Assembly (NCBI GenBank): GCA_003762875.1
Contig: RIBL01000003.1
Location: forward strand, 124,001 to 188,000
Reading direction: 5' to 3'
DNA: 64,000 nt
Origin: Muribaculaceae bacterium Isolate-110 (HZI)
GTDB taxonomy: Bacteria; Bacteroidota; Bacteroidia; Bacteroidales; Muribaculaceae
Shown here: positions 7,460 through 16,851 of the stretch, piece by piece
How the letters are laid out: each line of letters begins with the position of its first letter
Position numbering within the stretch: the stretch's first letter is position 1
Program-made: the position numbers and the translations under genes
Notes under the pieces: model-generated
What the model was told of the DNA's origin: nothing
The model's input: only the letters and a program-made list of their open reading frames with translations
Database searches by the model: none

Positions 7460-9598
7460 ATGACACTCCTTACTGCTATCCTTGCGCGCACGCCGCTTAT
7501 CTCCGACCCTGTGCCTATATTTCTGTCGGTAATGGCCATCATACTTGTGACTCCGCTTCTGCTCAACCGGCTGAAGATACCCCACGTCATCGGTCTGATA
7601 CTTGCCGGCGTGGCTGTGGGTCCGCACGGATTCGGACTGCTCGACAAGGATATGAGTTTCGAGGTGTTCGGACAAGTAGGACTGTTCTATCTGATGTTTC
7701 TCGCAGGCATAGAGATAGACATGTATCATCTGAAGAAAAACCTGTCGAAAGGGCTTGTGTTCGGCCTGTTTACCTTCGGCATCCCCCTGGTCATCGGAGC
7801 CGTCGTGGCCATACTCGTGCTTGGGATGCAACTGCCAGAAGCCACACTGTTGGCGTCTATGTTTTCGGCACACACACTGCTGGCCTACCCGATAGTGGCA
7901 CGATTTGGCCTGACACGCTCGCCGGCCGTAATCATAGCCATCGCGGGCACCATCGTGACCGTGCTCGGCTCGCTCATCGTGCTGGCCGGAGTGCTCGGAG
8001 TGGTGAGAGACGGCTCCATACTGTCGCTCGTGAGAGTGCTTGGCTATCTGGTGATCTACAGCGCGGGCATCTATTATGTGTATCCGCGCCTCACGAGCTA
8101 CTTTTTCAAGAAATATCACGACGGTATACAGCAGTTTATCTACGTCATGGTGATGGTGTTTCTTGCCGCCGCCCTGGCCTCGTGGATAGGGCTGGAGGGC
8201 GTGTTTGGCGCATTTCTCGCCGGCCTTGTGCTCAACCGCTTCATCCCCGGCAGGTCTACACTGATGGGGCGACTGGAGTTTGTAGGCAACGCCATCTTTA
8301 TCCCCTACTTCCTCATAGGCGTGGGCATGCTCATAGACGTGAAGGTATTTACAAGCGGATGGGCCACCATCTATATAGCTGCCGTGATGTCGGCCGTGGC
8401 CATGTCGACCAAATGGCTCGCCGCGCTGCTGACACAAAAGGTGTTCGGACTCACCTCCACCGACCGTTCCATCATGTATCAGCTCTCCAACGCCCACACG
8501 GCCGTGGCTCTGGCGGTGGTTACCATCGGTTACAGCATGGGGCTCTTCGGCGTGGAGATACTCAACGGCACAGTGGTGATGATACTCATCACCTGCTCGG
8601 TCTCGTCAATGGGCACCGCTGCGGCCGCTGCCCGTCTGAAGGTGCAGATTATCGAGCAGACCGACGAGGAGCTGACCCGCGACGAGTCGAGCACCATGCC
8701 GCGCACACTGATAGCCGTGTCGAGCCCTCAGACGGCTCCCGGCATCGTCGACCTGGCTCTGTCAATGCGTTTTCCCGACTCGTCGGTGCCTGGCGATTTC
8801 TACGCGCTGCATGTGCGCAACGATAATTCGGCCTCGGCGCGCGCCATCAGCCACAGTTCGCTCGAGGTGGCTGAGAGAGCCGCTTCGTCGGTGGAGGTGT
8901 CGCTCACACCTATAGAGCGTTTTGATCTCAATTTCATCACCGGAGTGCTCAACACTATGGCCGAACGTGACATCACCGAGGTAATCATCGGTCTGCACAG
9001 GCGCAACGCTTTCATCGATTCGTTTCTTGGCGACAAGATAGAGCGTCTGCTCCAGACCACCAACCGCATGGTGGTCATAACGCGCTGCTACATACCGCTC
9101 CAGACCATGACGCGCATGGTGGTGGCTGTGCCTAAGAACGCACAGTTTGAGACAGGTTTCCGCCGTTGGGTGCAGGCTACGGGCAATCTGTGCCGACACA
9201 TAGGCTGCGAGGTAGAATACTGGTGCGAGCCGGCGACCGTCCCCATGATACGCACCGTGCTTGCCCAGGCCAAGATAGGCATACCGATGTCGTTTGCCAC
9301 GGTGGATGATTACGATGATTTTGTGGTGAAGTCCAACGAGATTTCCGATGACGACCTGCTGGTGGTAATCAGTTCGCGACGTGCCGCGGTGTCGTTTGAC
9401 AGCGACATGGAGGCTATGCCCGAGTTTCTGCACAAATATTTTGCCAATACCAACCTGGTGATTATCTATCCGAGTCAGTTTGGCACCGAGGCCCCCATGA
9501 CTATGGCCGAGACGATGGCTACCGACATAGCGGCTGCGCCGTCGACTATCTATCTGTGGGGTATGAGCATCATGCGCCGCCTACGCGGCAAACGGTAG
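7460..9598 (+). CDS. CPA2-family cation:proton antiporter with C-terminal USP-like region
   Basis: The protein has 712 residues from ATG 7460; an in-frame GTG at 7415 lies upstream of the promoter and is rejected. Residues about 15-395 hold some twelve membrane helices of the Na+/H+ or K+/H+ exchanger fold, with typical glycine-rich helices such as HVIGLILAGVAVGPHGFGLL and GVFGAFLAGLVLNRFIP. The remaining 310 residues are soluble and resemble two universal-stress-protein-like domains (LIAVSSPQTAPGIVDLAL; MVVAVPKNAQFETGFRRW). It probably exchanges Na+ or K+ for H+ at the inner membrane; the ion is not determinable. It appears to be a single-gene unit ending before a strong hairpin at 9752-9790. 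Confidence 0.9.
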   Translation: MTLLTAILARTPLISDPVPIFLSVMAIILVTPLLLNRLKIPHVIGLILAGVAVGPHGFGLLDKDMSFEVFGQVGLFYLMFLAGIEIDMYHLKKNLSKGLVFGLFTFGIPLVIGAVVAILVLGMQLPEATLLASMFSAHTLLAYPIVARFGLTRSPAVIIAIAGTIVTVLGSLIVLAGVLGVVRDGSILSLVRVLGYLVIYSAGIYYVYPRLTSYFFKKYHDGIQQFIYVMVMVFLAAALASWIGLEGVFGAFLAGLVLNRFIPGRSTLMGRLEFVGNAIFIPYFLIGVGMLIDVKVFTSGWATIYIAAVMSAVAMSTKWLAALLTQKVFGLTSTDRSIMYQLSNAHTAVALAVVTIGYSMGLFGVEILNGTVVMILITCSVSSMGTAAAAARLKVQIIEQTDEELTRDESSTMPRTLIAVSSPQTAPGIVDLALSMRFPDSSVPGDFYALHVRNDNSASARAISHSSLEVAERAASSVEVSLTPIERFDLNFITGVLNTMAERDITEVIIGLHRRNAFIDSFLGDKIERLLQTTNRMVVITRCYIPLQTMTRMVVAVPKNAQFETGFRRWVQATGNLCRHIGCEVEYWCEPATVPMIRTVLAQAKIGIPMSFATVDDYDDFVVKSNEISDDDLLVVISSRRAAVSFDSDMEAMPEFLHKYFANTNLVIIYPSQFGTEAPMTMAETMATDIAAAPSTIYLWGMSIMRRLRGKR

Positions 9599-9944
9599 TC
9601 TATTATGACCTATTTGAAAGAGTTAAGCCCGGGGAGTGCCTCTTGTAAATAGAGAGCTGAAAAGAGTCAATCAACAAGGTTTAAGAGGGTTTTTAATCAC
9701 AAATGTCAATAGGTTATTAAACACCCTATTACCATATAATTGACAAGAAATAAAGCCGTAGCGACCAAGGGAAAAGGTTGCTACGGCTTTGCTGTCGATG
9801 GGGGCGACGTAATCACTACGTCTATCCAAAAAAGAATAGTGTTTCTATGTCAAGCACGTCGTTCGTGCCAATGGTATGTCGAACCTATTGGAAAGTCAAT
9901 GAAAAGTGTTTTTATGTATATGGCTATAATCGTCTTATAGCGGA
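9599..9944. other. Non-coding interval between convergent genes
   Basis: About 346 bp lie between the antiporter stop and the stop of the leftward secreted-protein gene. It holds the strong hairpin at 9752-9790. No credible gene, tRNA or repeat is seen in the rest. Confidence 0.7.
9752..9790 (+). terminator. Bidirectional terminator hairpin
   Basis: AAAGCCGTAGCGACC (9752-9766) pairs with GGTTGCTACGGCTTT (9776-9790), 15 bp with one G-T pair and a 9-nt loop. It lies between convergent genes. The stem begins with A3 and ends in T3, so it could act in both directions. Confidence 0.8.
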
Positions 9945-10916
9945 TCAAATGATGACTTTTGTCACTTTGTTGCCCTGACGGCGTATGTAGAGACCGTTGG
10001 AGGGGTTCTCCACACGTACGCCCTGGAGGTTGTAGTATTCCACGGGAGCGTTCTCGTCGGCTGCCTCGATGTCGGTGATGGCTGTGCTGCCGCCACCATC
10101 AGCTCTTACAATATCTACCTGTGTGATATTGACACTCTCTTCACCGGCAATAAGGACACTACGCTCTTCCTGCAGGATCTTAAGAGTCGCAGCATCAACC
10201 GGAATCTCAATTGAGCCTGATGCTGATGAATAATATGTACCATATTCAGCATTTACCCCTTCAAGAGCGAGGAAAGGAGGAAGATCGGTCCATGTCCATC
10301 CTTGAGTCACATACTGCACTTTAAACGAACCGCCAGTGGCAGTGGTATAGGAAATCTTTATCTTGTCACCAACAGCAATCTTATTGGCGGTAAACTGTGA
10401 ACATGCAATCTGAAGAGGTTTACCGTCACTCCAACCACCAAGATTATGATTGCCACTCCACAACTCGACATCCATGGTGGGATCAAAAGGAACTGAGTTC
10501 TGCAGATAGGCAGACTTGAGAGTCAGAGAGCCGACGGCTGAGTTTTGAATATATATCTGCTTTACAGCATTTTTATAGGTCTCGTTAAGCGGACATGTCA
10601 CTTTTGTTGCTCCAGCCATAACAGTTGCATCAGAACTTTGGGCTTCGTCAGACACATATTCAACAACGAGTTTTACATCAAAAGCAGTAGGCTCAAACTC
10701 GATTACAGCCTCGTCATACTTGCTATAATCCACATCTCCGAGCCACCAACCTTTTCCAGTCCATGCGTCTACGTAGGTTATAGTTTTAGTAGCGGCATCA
10801 TATGTGGCATTACCCCATCCGGAACCAAGGTCGGCGAGAGTAAGATCCAACGTCTCGGCACTTGCACCGAGAGCAAAGAATGTCATTGCGGCGATTGAGA
10901 GTAAATTTTTAATCAT
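9945..10916 (-). CDS. Secreted beta-sandwich protein with Bacteroidetes C-terminal tail
   Basis: The protein has 323 residues from the second of two close ATG codons, which gives the signal peptide MIKNLLSIAAMTFFALGASA. Two consecutive beta-rich regions (about 22-150 and 155-265) contain aromatic patches (WTGKGWWLGDVDYSKYDEA; WSGNHNLGGWSDGKPLQI) like those of non-catalytic carbohydrate-binding modules. The tail EYYNLQGVRVENPSNGLYI ends in a basic stretch and is the usual end of exported proteins in this group. No catalytic motif is visible. A surface glycan-binding role is possible but unproven. Confidence 0.75.
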   Translation of the reverse strand: MIKNLLSIAAMTFFALGASAETLDLTLADLGSGWGNATYDAATKTITYVDAWTGKGWWLGDVDYSKYDEAVIEFEPTAFDVKLVVEYVSDEAQSSDATVMAGATKVTCPLNETYKNAVKQIYIQNSAVGSLTLKSAYLQNSVPFDPTMDVELWSGNHNLGGWSDGKPLQIACSQFTANKIAVGDKIKISYTTATGGSFKVQYVTQGWTWTDLPPFLALEGVNAEYGTYYSSASGSIEIPVDAATLKILQEERSVLIAGEESVNITQVDIVRADGGGSTAITDIEAADENAPVEYYNLQGVRVENPSNGLYIRRQGNKVTKVII

Positions 10917-11296
10917 AAGCATTTAAGGTTTTAAATTGACAAAAATGTGTCGGTTTGGTAAAAGGATGCAGATTTAGGCAAAAAAACTTGTGGTCCTGTA
11001 GAGGAAAATATAACGATATTAGGTAATGGGTATTTGCGGTAATAGATTCAACAGGTTTCTTTTACTAAAAACTACGAGGGCAAATTTAGTACAAATTTGC
11101 CCTCGTAAATAATACTATTTTACCACAGGCCGACACTTTCATGACAGACTGTGATTTTATGTCAATTTTATTGGTACCGACGCATGAATTTTTCTTGCAA
11201 AACGGTCAAAATGCCAACAAATAGCTCACGCCGGCCGCAACCATGCGCCAAGACGTAGATAAGGACGCCGGTTGTCATTTATTCTGTTTCAGCCTC
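10917..11296. other. Non-coding interval with one hairpin
   Basis: About 380 bp lie between metF and the secreted-protein gene, both leftward. It contains the perfect hairpin at 11073-11107. I see no perfect TAnnTTTG element for the downstream gene, only one with a mismatch (TAAATCTG on the minus strand). Nothing else is recognisable. Confidence 0.6.
11073..11107 (-). terminator. Terminator hairpin downstream of metF
   Basis: TACGAGGGCAAATTT (11073-11087) and AAATTTGCCCTCGTA (11093-11107) form a perfect 15-bp stem with a 5-nt loop. On the minus strand it is followed by GTTTTTAG. It lies about 190 nt past the metF stop. Confidence 0.75.
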
Positions 11297-12250
11297 TCAA
11301 TATATCTCTTTTGCCACTCGGGCCACTGAGTCAGTGGCCATGAGCGTGTAGAAGTGGAGCGAGGGGACTCCGTGGGCCATAAGGTCGCGACACTGAGCTA
11401 TGCACCATTCGACACCTACGGCTCTGGCCTGCTCGTCGGTGGTGCACCGGGCGAGCTCGGCTGCAAAAGGCTCGGGAATGTCGCTGCGAAACACCCTCGG
11501 CAACACTGTGAGCTGGCTGCATGTGACAACAGGCTTGATACCGGGAATGATGGGGACAGTGATGCCTTCTGCACGGCAGCGGGCTACGAAATCGTAATAT
11601 TTCTGATTGTCAAAAAACATCTGGGTCACGAGATATGACGCTCCGTTGTCGACTTTTATCCGCGCGTAACGCAGGTCGCTCTCCATGTTGGGCGCGGCCT
11701 CGTGCTTCTCGGGATAACAGGCCATGCCGTAGCTGAAAGGTGTGGCGTTGGCCTCGAAGGGCTCGCCGTCGGCATAGATGCCACGGTTGAAGTCGTTGAC
11801 CTGGGCCTGAAGATCGGTGGCATGAAGATTGACCAGTGACGGGTCGGTCGACTTGTCGGGCCCTTTGGCGTCGCCCTGAAGGAGCAGCAGGTCATGCACT
11901 CCTAGAAAGTTGAGGTCGATGAGGGCATATTCGGTCTCGTCGCGAGTGAATCCCTTGCATATGATATGGGGAACAGCCGTGATGCCATACTTGTTTTGTA
12001 TAGCCGAGGCAATGGCTACCGAGCCGGGACGCTTGCGTATCTTTTTCTTGACGATAGTGCCGTCGGGGCGTTCCTGATACTCGACGGTGCTGCGGTGTGA
12101 CGTTATGTTGATGTACTTAGGGTCAAACTCACGCAGACGGTCGATGATGCCGTATACGCGCGATATATTGTTGCCCTTGAGCGGGGGAAGTATCTCAAAA
12201 GAGAATGCCGTGCGCCCGTCATTGCGTGTAAGGTGGTCTATTACTCTCAT
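11297..12250 (-). CDS. metF: 5,10-methylenetetrahydrofolate reductase
   Basis: The protein has 317 residues, the usual size of a bacterial MetF. It begins with the family start FSFEILPPLKG (the catalytic Glu in FE) and continues with NITSHRSTV, VPHIICKGFTRDE, LLLLQGDAKG, SYGMACYPEKHEAAPN (FAD and folate contacts), LVTQMFFDN and PIIPGIKPV. It reduces methylene-THF to methyl-THF, the methyl donor for methionine synthase; metH is also in this window at 47518-51162 but is not linked in an operon. It follows the GT32 gene by 39 bp, and a weak 6-bp hairpin (12268-12291) in the gap may only partly stop transcription. Confidence 0.95.
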   Translation of the reverse strand: MRVIDHLTRNDGRTAFSFEILPPLKGNNISRVYGIIDRLREFDPKYINITSHRSTVEYQERPDGTIVKKKIRKRPGSVAIASAIQNKYGITAVPHIICKGFTRDETEYALIDLNFLGVHDLLLLQGDAKGPDKSTDPSLVNLHATDLQAQVNDFNRGIYADGEPFEANATPFSYGMACYPEKHEAAPNMESDLRYARIKVDNGASYLVTQMFFDNQKYYDFVARCRAEGITVPIIPGIKPVVTCSQLTVLPRVFRSDIPEPFAAELARCTTDEQARAVGVEWCIAQCRDLMAHGVPSLHFYTLMATDSVARVAKEIY

Positions 12251-12289
12251 TAATTATTTCAGTTCTAAGAGGGTGTTTGATAACGCCCT

Positions 12290-13066
12290 CTAATTTTTCT
12301 TGATTAAATCATAGCCTATTGTCGAGAGAATGGCTCTGAGCATGGCCACGATATGCCACTCTATCTTATAACGCCAGTCGACTTTAGGACGCGCTATGCG
12401 GCTTTCGCGCCATGAGCCGAGTGCCAGATGCTGTCCGTAGCTGCCTTGACCGGGAGGCTGAGGGTCGAAACATTCGCTCGGATAGACCGTGAGACCGTCG
12501 GGAAGCTCCTGCAACTCATCGCGCAGCGTCGAGGGGCTGTAGCCCCACTGTTTGGCTATCTCACTCTGGATATAGGGCATCAGTGTCATATCCAACGTGA
12601 GCGATACGGGCAGGTCGGGACATGTGCCGGTGACAAATCGCCGTCCTTCGTAATAGTCGAGACACCTCTTGATATAGGGATGACGGGGCTCGGCTCCGAA
12701 ACAGTGTGAGGTAAGGAAGTGCTCGGTGCGGTGCTCGATGAGATGAAACGAATGTTCACGCCCGATAAACGCGCGATGACGGAGCATAGGGTCGAGCGGC
12801 CGCAGCATCTTCATATCGGTGTCGAGATATATGCCTCCGTAATGATAGATGGCATGAAGACGCACAAAGTCGGCGGCAAATGCCCATTTGCGCTTGGCAA
12901 TGGCTTCGCGCATGAATATGTTGTCGATGTCGGCTATGCTCTCCAGGTCCCATTTCATTATGGTGTAGTCGGGCATATGTCGCTGCCAGGAGTCGATGCA
13001 GGCCTGTATGTCGGCTGAGAGCGGCTCATTGCTAAACCATGTATAATGAATTATCTTGGGAATCAT
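12290..13066 (-). CDS. GT32-type glycosyltransferase with DXD motif
   Basis: The protein has 258 residues. IPKIIHYTWFSNEPL at the start and DFVRLHAIYHYGGIYLDTDM about residue 65-85 are the hallmarks of the Gly_transf_sug family; the DTD is the metal- and nucleotide-sugar-binding DXD. Such enzymes add hexoses to capsule or lipopolysaccharide glycans in the cytosol. The C-terminal basic, hydrophobic helix (WHIVAMLRAILSTIGYDLIKK) may attach it to the membrane. It sits 23 bp after the WbqC-like gene, a glycan-linked family, so both may act on a surface polysaccharide. Donor and acceptor are unknown. Confidence 0.85.
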   Translation of the reverse strand: MIPKIIHYTWFSNEPLSADIQACIDSWQRHMPDYTIMKWDLESIADIDNIFMREAIAKRKWAFAADFVRLHAIYHYGGIYLDTDMKMLRPLDPMLRHRAFIGREHSFHLIEHRTEHFLTSHCFGAEPRHPYIKRCLDYYEGRRFVTGTCPDLPVSLTLDMTLMPYIQSEIAKQWGYSPSTLRDELQELPDGLTVYPSECFDPQPPGQGSYGQHLALGSWRESRIARPKVDWRYKIEWHIVAMLRAILSTIGYDLIKKN

Positions 13067-13089
13067 CGGTTAGTCAGATGTGTGAGTCG

Positions 13090-13728
13090 TTATAGGTCGT
13101 TATATAATGTGTTTGCGAGGTCGTTGAGATATATCTGTGACTCGGGGCCGAGATTGAATATGAGGTCGAGCACCGAGAGTCCCGGCAGAAAACCGAGTCG
13201 CGACGCTCTGACCTGACGGTAGGGGGGAATCTGCAGGTCGGCCGCTTCTTTAAGCCGGCTGTCGTGCTCCGTCGCCTCACGCTGGTTGTCACGGGTCAGC
13301 CCCAGGATGTCGGCTATCTGCTCATCCCAGGCCGAGGCGAGGTCACAGAGACGGGGATAGCGGTCGGTGACTCCGACGGAGAGCATGGGCAGGAAGCGGT
13401 CGATGTAAAACTCGAAGTAGGGTGTGCGGCCATAGGCACTCTCCAGAGCCACACGGTGTACGTCCCACCATGCCCCGTGGGTCGAGACTCCGATTTCACT
13501 CCACCGGCAACGGCTCGAGGCCGGTTTGGCAATCGGGACTGTCAGGTCAAGACGTCCGCGGGTGTCGGCTATGGTGAAACGATGGGTGGCTTTGTCGCGC
13601 TTGTCAAAAGCCGTATCCCAGTCCATGGCATAACTCCCGGCCGCCCACGCTCTGACATACAGTTCTATCCCCCCGCAAAGACGGGGAGGAAGAGTCAGAT
13701 GAACGGAAGGATAAAGTATCGGTCGCAA
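13090..13728 (-). CDS. WbqC-like family protein
   Basis: The protein has 212 residues. The pattern RPILYPSVHLTLPPRLCGGIELYVRA, followed by HRFTIADTRGRLDLTVPI and WWDVHRVALESAYGRTPYFEFY, resembles the WbqC family, found in O-antigen or capsule loci and next to lepB in Bacteroides. The biochemical role is unsettled. It lies between lepB and the GT32 gene, all leftward, and is probably part of a dapB-lepB-wbqC-GT-metF transcript, although an inverted repeat lies between it and lepB. Confidence 0.75.
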   Translation of the reverse strand: MRPILYPSVHLTLPPRLCGGIELYVRAWAAGSYAMDWDTAFDKRDKATHRFTIADTRGRLDLTVPIAKPASSRCRWSEIGVSTHGAWWDVHRVALESAYGRTPYFEFYIDRFLPMLSVGVTDRYPRLCDLASAWDEQIADILGLTRDNQREATEHDSRLKEAADLQIPPYRQVRASRLGFLPGLSVLDLIFNLGPESQIYLNDLANTLYNDL

Positions 13729-13741
13729 AGCCCCTTTTTTT

Positions 13742-13847
13742 AATTAGTAATGAGCAATTAGTAATTAGGATTTCGCAATTGACAGTCGGTAATCTCCGGC
13801 CAATAATCATTGGCATGCCCGGAATTACTAATTGATAATTACTAATT
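13742..13847. repeat. AATTAGTAATTA inverted repeat between lepB and wbqC-like gene (family R3)
   Basis: The left arm (13742-13765) and right arm (13824-13847) are 24 nt each and complementary except for two positions. Each arm holds two copies of AATTAGTAAT. The right arm overlaps the lepB stop and encodes its last residues (ISN). The same word recurs at 52086-52108, where it encodes the end of the CE2 esterase. Confidence 0.7.
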
Positions 13848-15281
13848 ACTAATTGAATTAAGTATGCGGTTCCAGCGGATGCCGCCGTCAAAGAGTGAAC
13901 GGTCTTTGTCAAACGAGATGAGCACACGTTCGGGACGACCTACAATGTGGTCTTCGGGGACAAAACCCCAGTAACGCGAGTCGAGCGAATTGTCACGGTT
14001 GTCGCCCATCATGAAGTAATAGTCCATCTTGAAGGTATAGGTGTCGACAGGCTTGCCGTCGATATACACCTTGCCATCCTCGCCCAGACGTGCCGAAGGA
14101 TTGCCTTCATAGTCACGTATCACACGTCCGTAACGCTGCCATGCTTCGGGCGAGAGACGCAGAGTGGAGCCTTTGGCCGGAATCCATATCTCGCCATAGT
14201 CGGCACGGGTCCATGAGGATGACACACCTTCGGGATAGAGATATTCCTCGTGCGTGGCCGGCATTTTCATCACCTTGGCCACCGCAGGATCGGCCTCGAG
14301 AGCCTTGACCATAGCCGAAGTAAGAGGCGAGGCGTAGACCTGGGGCACAGTGCCGTCGGGATTGACCGTAAAGCCGAGCTGACGCAGAGCCTCGACGTCA
14401 TCCGGACCAACGGGCACCATGTGGCGGTCGTCGGTCGAGATGCCGAGCGCGTCAAAGGTCTCGTCGCTCATGCGGCCGTTCTTGAGCTGGTAATAATAGT
14501 TGAACTGCACCATCTCGGGCTGCTCGATAGGCTCACCGTTGATATATATCACACCGTCGACTATCTTGAGCCGCTCGCCCGGGAGTCCGACAGCGCGCTT
14601 GACATAGTTCTCGCGACGGTCCACGGGACGATAGATAATCTCACCGAAGGTCTGCGGATTGGAGAGCACATTGTCGCGCCCGTACATCTTGCAGAGCGTA
14701 TAGTAGTCGGGGTTTTGAATCTTGACAGCCACAGTGTCGCCGGCAGGGAAGTTGAACACCACGATGTCGCCACGCTCCACACGACCGAGCCCTTTGAGAC
14801 GATGATATTTCCACTGAGGCGAGTCAAGATAGCTCTTGGTGTTGAGTATCGGGAAAGTGTTCTGCACCAGAGGGAAGTGAATCGGGGTGAAAGGCACGCG
14901 CGGGCCATAGGCCATCTTGTTGACCCACAGATAGTCGCCTACGAGAAGTGACTTTTCGAGCGAGGAGGAGGGTATCTGATAGTTCTGTCCGACGAAAGTG
15001 AAGACAAAATAGACGAGAATCAACGCGTAGACTATCGCGTCGACCCAGCTCATCACGGCCCGCACTGTGGCGTTTTTCGACTTCTTCCACCACGTGAAGG
15101 GTATATAGCCCGTGATGTAGATGTCAAAAAGCAATATCCACGCCAGAGCCACCCACCAGTTGCCCAGCCAGGCGACCCACAGGAAGAAAATGAGCGAGAC
15201 GATGCCGAAACGCACCCATCGCGACACACTGTTCTCGCGCACGCGACGCTTGAAACCGTCAATAAAAGTTTTAGAGTCCAT
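13842..15281 (-). CDS. lepB: Signal peptidase I, long Bacteroidetes form
   Basis: The protein has 479 residues, much longer than E. coli LepB (324), as is common in Bacteroidales. Three hydrophobic segments occupy about 22-98. The catalytic serine is S107 in QIPSSSLEKSL and the general-base lysine is K228 in YVKRAVGLPGE. The closing motif FMMGDNRDNSLDSRYWGFVPE is present. It removes signal peptides of exported proteins on the outer face of the inner membrane. An insert of about 150 residues sits between the Lys box and the GDNR box. It starts 10 bp after dapB, so the two are surely co-transcribed. The last residues (NSISN) come from an intergenic repeat. Confidence 0.95.
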   Translation of the reverse strand: MDSKTFIDGFKRRVRENSVSRWVRFGIVSLIFFLWVAWLGNWWVALAWILLFDIYITGYIPFTWWKKSKNATVRAVMSWVDAIVYALILVYFVFTFVGQNYQIPSSSLEKSLLVGDYLWVNKMAYGPRVPFTPIHFPLVQNTFPILNTKSYLDSPQWKYHRLKGLGRVERGDIVVFNFPAGDTVAVKIQNPDYYTLCKMYGRDNVLSNPQTFGEIIYRPVDRRENYVKRAVGLPGERLKIVDGVIYINGEPIEQPEMVQFNYYYQLKNGRMSDETFDALGISTDDRHMVPVGPDDVEALRQLGFTVNPDGTVPQVYASPLTSAMVKALEADPAVAKVMKMPATHEEYLYPEGVSSSWTRADYGEIWIPAKGSTLRLSPEAWQRYGRVIRDYEGNPSARLGEDGKVYIDGKPVDTYTFKMDYYFMMGDNRDNSLDSRYWGFVPEDHIVGRPERVLISFDKDRSLFDGGIRWNRILNSISN

Positions 15282-15291
15282 AGATGATGTT

Positions 15292-16083
15292 TCAGAGGAT
15301 GTCTTCCATCATTCGGTCAATTGTAAATATACCCTTGCGGTGGGCTATCCACTCGGCGGCGATTACCGCTCCGAGAGCAAAACCGTCGCGCGACTTGGCC
15401 GAATGTTCGATGGTGATGGTGTCGACGGCCGACTCCCATTTTACCTTGTGTATGCCCGGCACTTCGCCGTCGCGATAGGTGAGTATGCCGAGTTTGTCGT
15501 CGCCGAGCTCACGGGCGCGGGCCTCGGCGGCAGCCATCTGAGCGTCGCGCTCCTGCTCGGGAGCATTCTTCCACACCACACCGGTCTCGTCCCAGCACTT
15601 GATGCGCGGACACTCTTCCAGAATGCCGTCGGCGATGGTGATGGCCGTGCCCGAGGGATGGTCGAGCTTGTGGATGTGGTGGGTCTCGGTCATCGAGGGC
15701 TCATACTGCTCCAGCTTGTCCATGATGCGGGCCAGACGACGCGAGATGCTGTTGAACACATGCACGCCGATGCTGAAATTGCTTGAAGCTATCAATGCCG
15801 ACCCGGCGTTGAGCACAGCCTCCTCGACCTCGGCGCGACGGTCGGCCCAGCCGGTCGAACCACACACCACAGGCACTCCGCGCTCGGCCGAACGCACAAT
15901 GTTGACCGGAGCGGTCGAGGGGGTGGTAAACTCGATGGCCGCATCGGCCGACGCAAAGGCGTCGGAGTCAAACTCGGCGGTGTTGTCGGCATCTATCACC
16001 GACACTATCTGATGGCCACGCTCTAGAGCTATACGCTCGATGGCATGACCCATCTTTCCATATCCTATGATTGCTATTTTCAT
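15292..16083 (-). CDS. dapB: 4-hydroxy-tetrahydrodipicolinate reductase
   Basis: The protein has 263 residues. The start is the ATG at 16083, directly before MKIAIIGYGKMG, the NAD(P)-binding GxGxxG. Other DapB motifs are SSNFSIGVHVFN and the catalytic THHIHKLDHPSGTA. It makes tetrahydrodipicolinate in the lysine and diaminopimelate pathway in the cytosol. A perfect TACTTTTG element ends 7 nt before the start, so the mRNA probably has almost no leader. It leads the leftward group with lepB. Confidence 0.95.
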   Translation of the reverse strand: MKIAIIGYGKMGHAIERIALERGHQIVSVIDADNTAEFDSDAFASADAAIEFTTPSTAPVNIVRSAERGVPVVCGSTGWADRRAEVEEAVLNAGSALIASSNFSIGVHVFNSISRRLARIMDKLEQYEPSMTETHHIHKLDHPSGTAITIADGILEECPRIKCWDETGVVWKNAPEQERDAQMAAAEARARELGDDKLGILTYRDGEVPGIHKVKWESAVDTITIEHSAKSRDGFALGAVIAAEWIAHRKGIFTIDRMMEDIL

Positions 16084-16090
16084 GACTCTG

Positions 16091-16098
16091 CAAAAGTA
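16091..16098 (-). promoter_or_regulatory. -7 element of dapB promoter
   Basis: On the minus strand TACTTTTG is followed by 7 nt and then ATG. Tandem GAATTTTG words lie upstream; a clear -33 at 19-21 bp is not seen (a TTTTTG lies 22 bp away). Confidence 0.6.
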
Positions 16099-16149
16099 CA
16101 CAAAATTCAGCAAAATTCATCAAAAATCACATGTTCAGGTGTCAAAATA

Positions 16150-16851
16150 TCACTCAGAGACAGCTAATTTATCTTTTACGAACATATACCACCTCCCGAA
16201 CGAAGCAATGTGGCCTGTATCGTGCCACCGTTGTATTATCCTGTCGAGATAATGCTTTTCGCATACATCTCCGGGCCGGGCCTTGGAATAGATAATGTGT
16301 TGCTCGCGAAAAATACGTTTCAGATATGAATGATGAAACCGCGCTCTTGTAGAAAATTCCTCCACATTTATATTCTCCATCAATTCAGGATCATTTTCCC
16401 TGACGTTATAATGTGATATGTAACGTCGCAATTCGGCATCTTCAGGGTTGGACTTGAATATCCTGCGGTTGCCAAGAAACCATGACTCCATGCTGACTTT
16501 CTGCTCAAATACTTCAAGACCAAATGATTCTACACTTATCTTTCTTTGAACCAGGGTGTCATTAATCCGGTCAAGTATATATTCACGCGACTCCTCCTCC
16601 GTGTCAATACACACCAACAGCCAGTCAATCCTGACGTCCCCGGCAGCATTGATATTGTTGATATCCTCGACCGCATTGGCGATATGGCTATATATTGACG
16701 GTATTCCTCCACCGCTGAAAAGGTAATAGTTATTATCCTGCATATCACACACGTTGTCAACCCTGACAAGGCCGGGCGCAAGAATATCAAGCCATCGCGG
16801 ATAAACGATATACTCGGTACACGCGCCCTCAACTATGATATATGCATTCAT
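16150..16851 (-). CDS. RloB/DUF4276-like TOPRIM protein, partner of ATPase (putative defence effector)
   Basis: The protein has 233 residues. It begins YIIVEGACTE (E8) and carries LLVCIDTEEE (D83, E85), matching the Glu and the acidic pair of TOPRIM-type nuclease domains. It also has EQKVSMESWFLGN, like the conserved E-x-W-L/F-L segment of DUF4276/RloB proteins. Its ATG overlaps the end of the upstream ATPase gene by 4 bp. In known systems (AbiL, and in a broader sense PARIS) an ATPase sensor pairs with a TOPRIM effector that cleaves nucleic acid upon infection. The AT-rich composition, unlike the GC-rich neighbours, suggests horizontal gain. Naming a specific system would go beyond the evidence. 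Confidence 0.7.
   Translation of the reverse strand: MNAYIIVEGACTEYIVYPRWLDILAPGLVRVDNVCDMQDNNYYLFSGGGIPSIYSHIANAVEDINNINAAGDVRIDWLLVCIDTEEESREYILDRINDTLVQRKISVESFGLEVFEQKVSMESWFLGNRRIFKSNPEDAELRRYISHYNVRENDPELMENINVEEFSTRARFHHSYLKRIFREQHIIYSKARPGDVCEKHYLDRIIQRWHDTGHIASFGRWYMFVKDKLAVSE

Noticed and set aside
9691-9944. Short open frames of about 66 codons between the antiporter and the secreted protein
   Set aside because: They run through the terminator hairpin, overlap each other in different frames, and show no protein-like composition.
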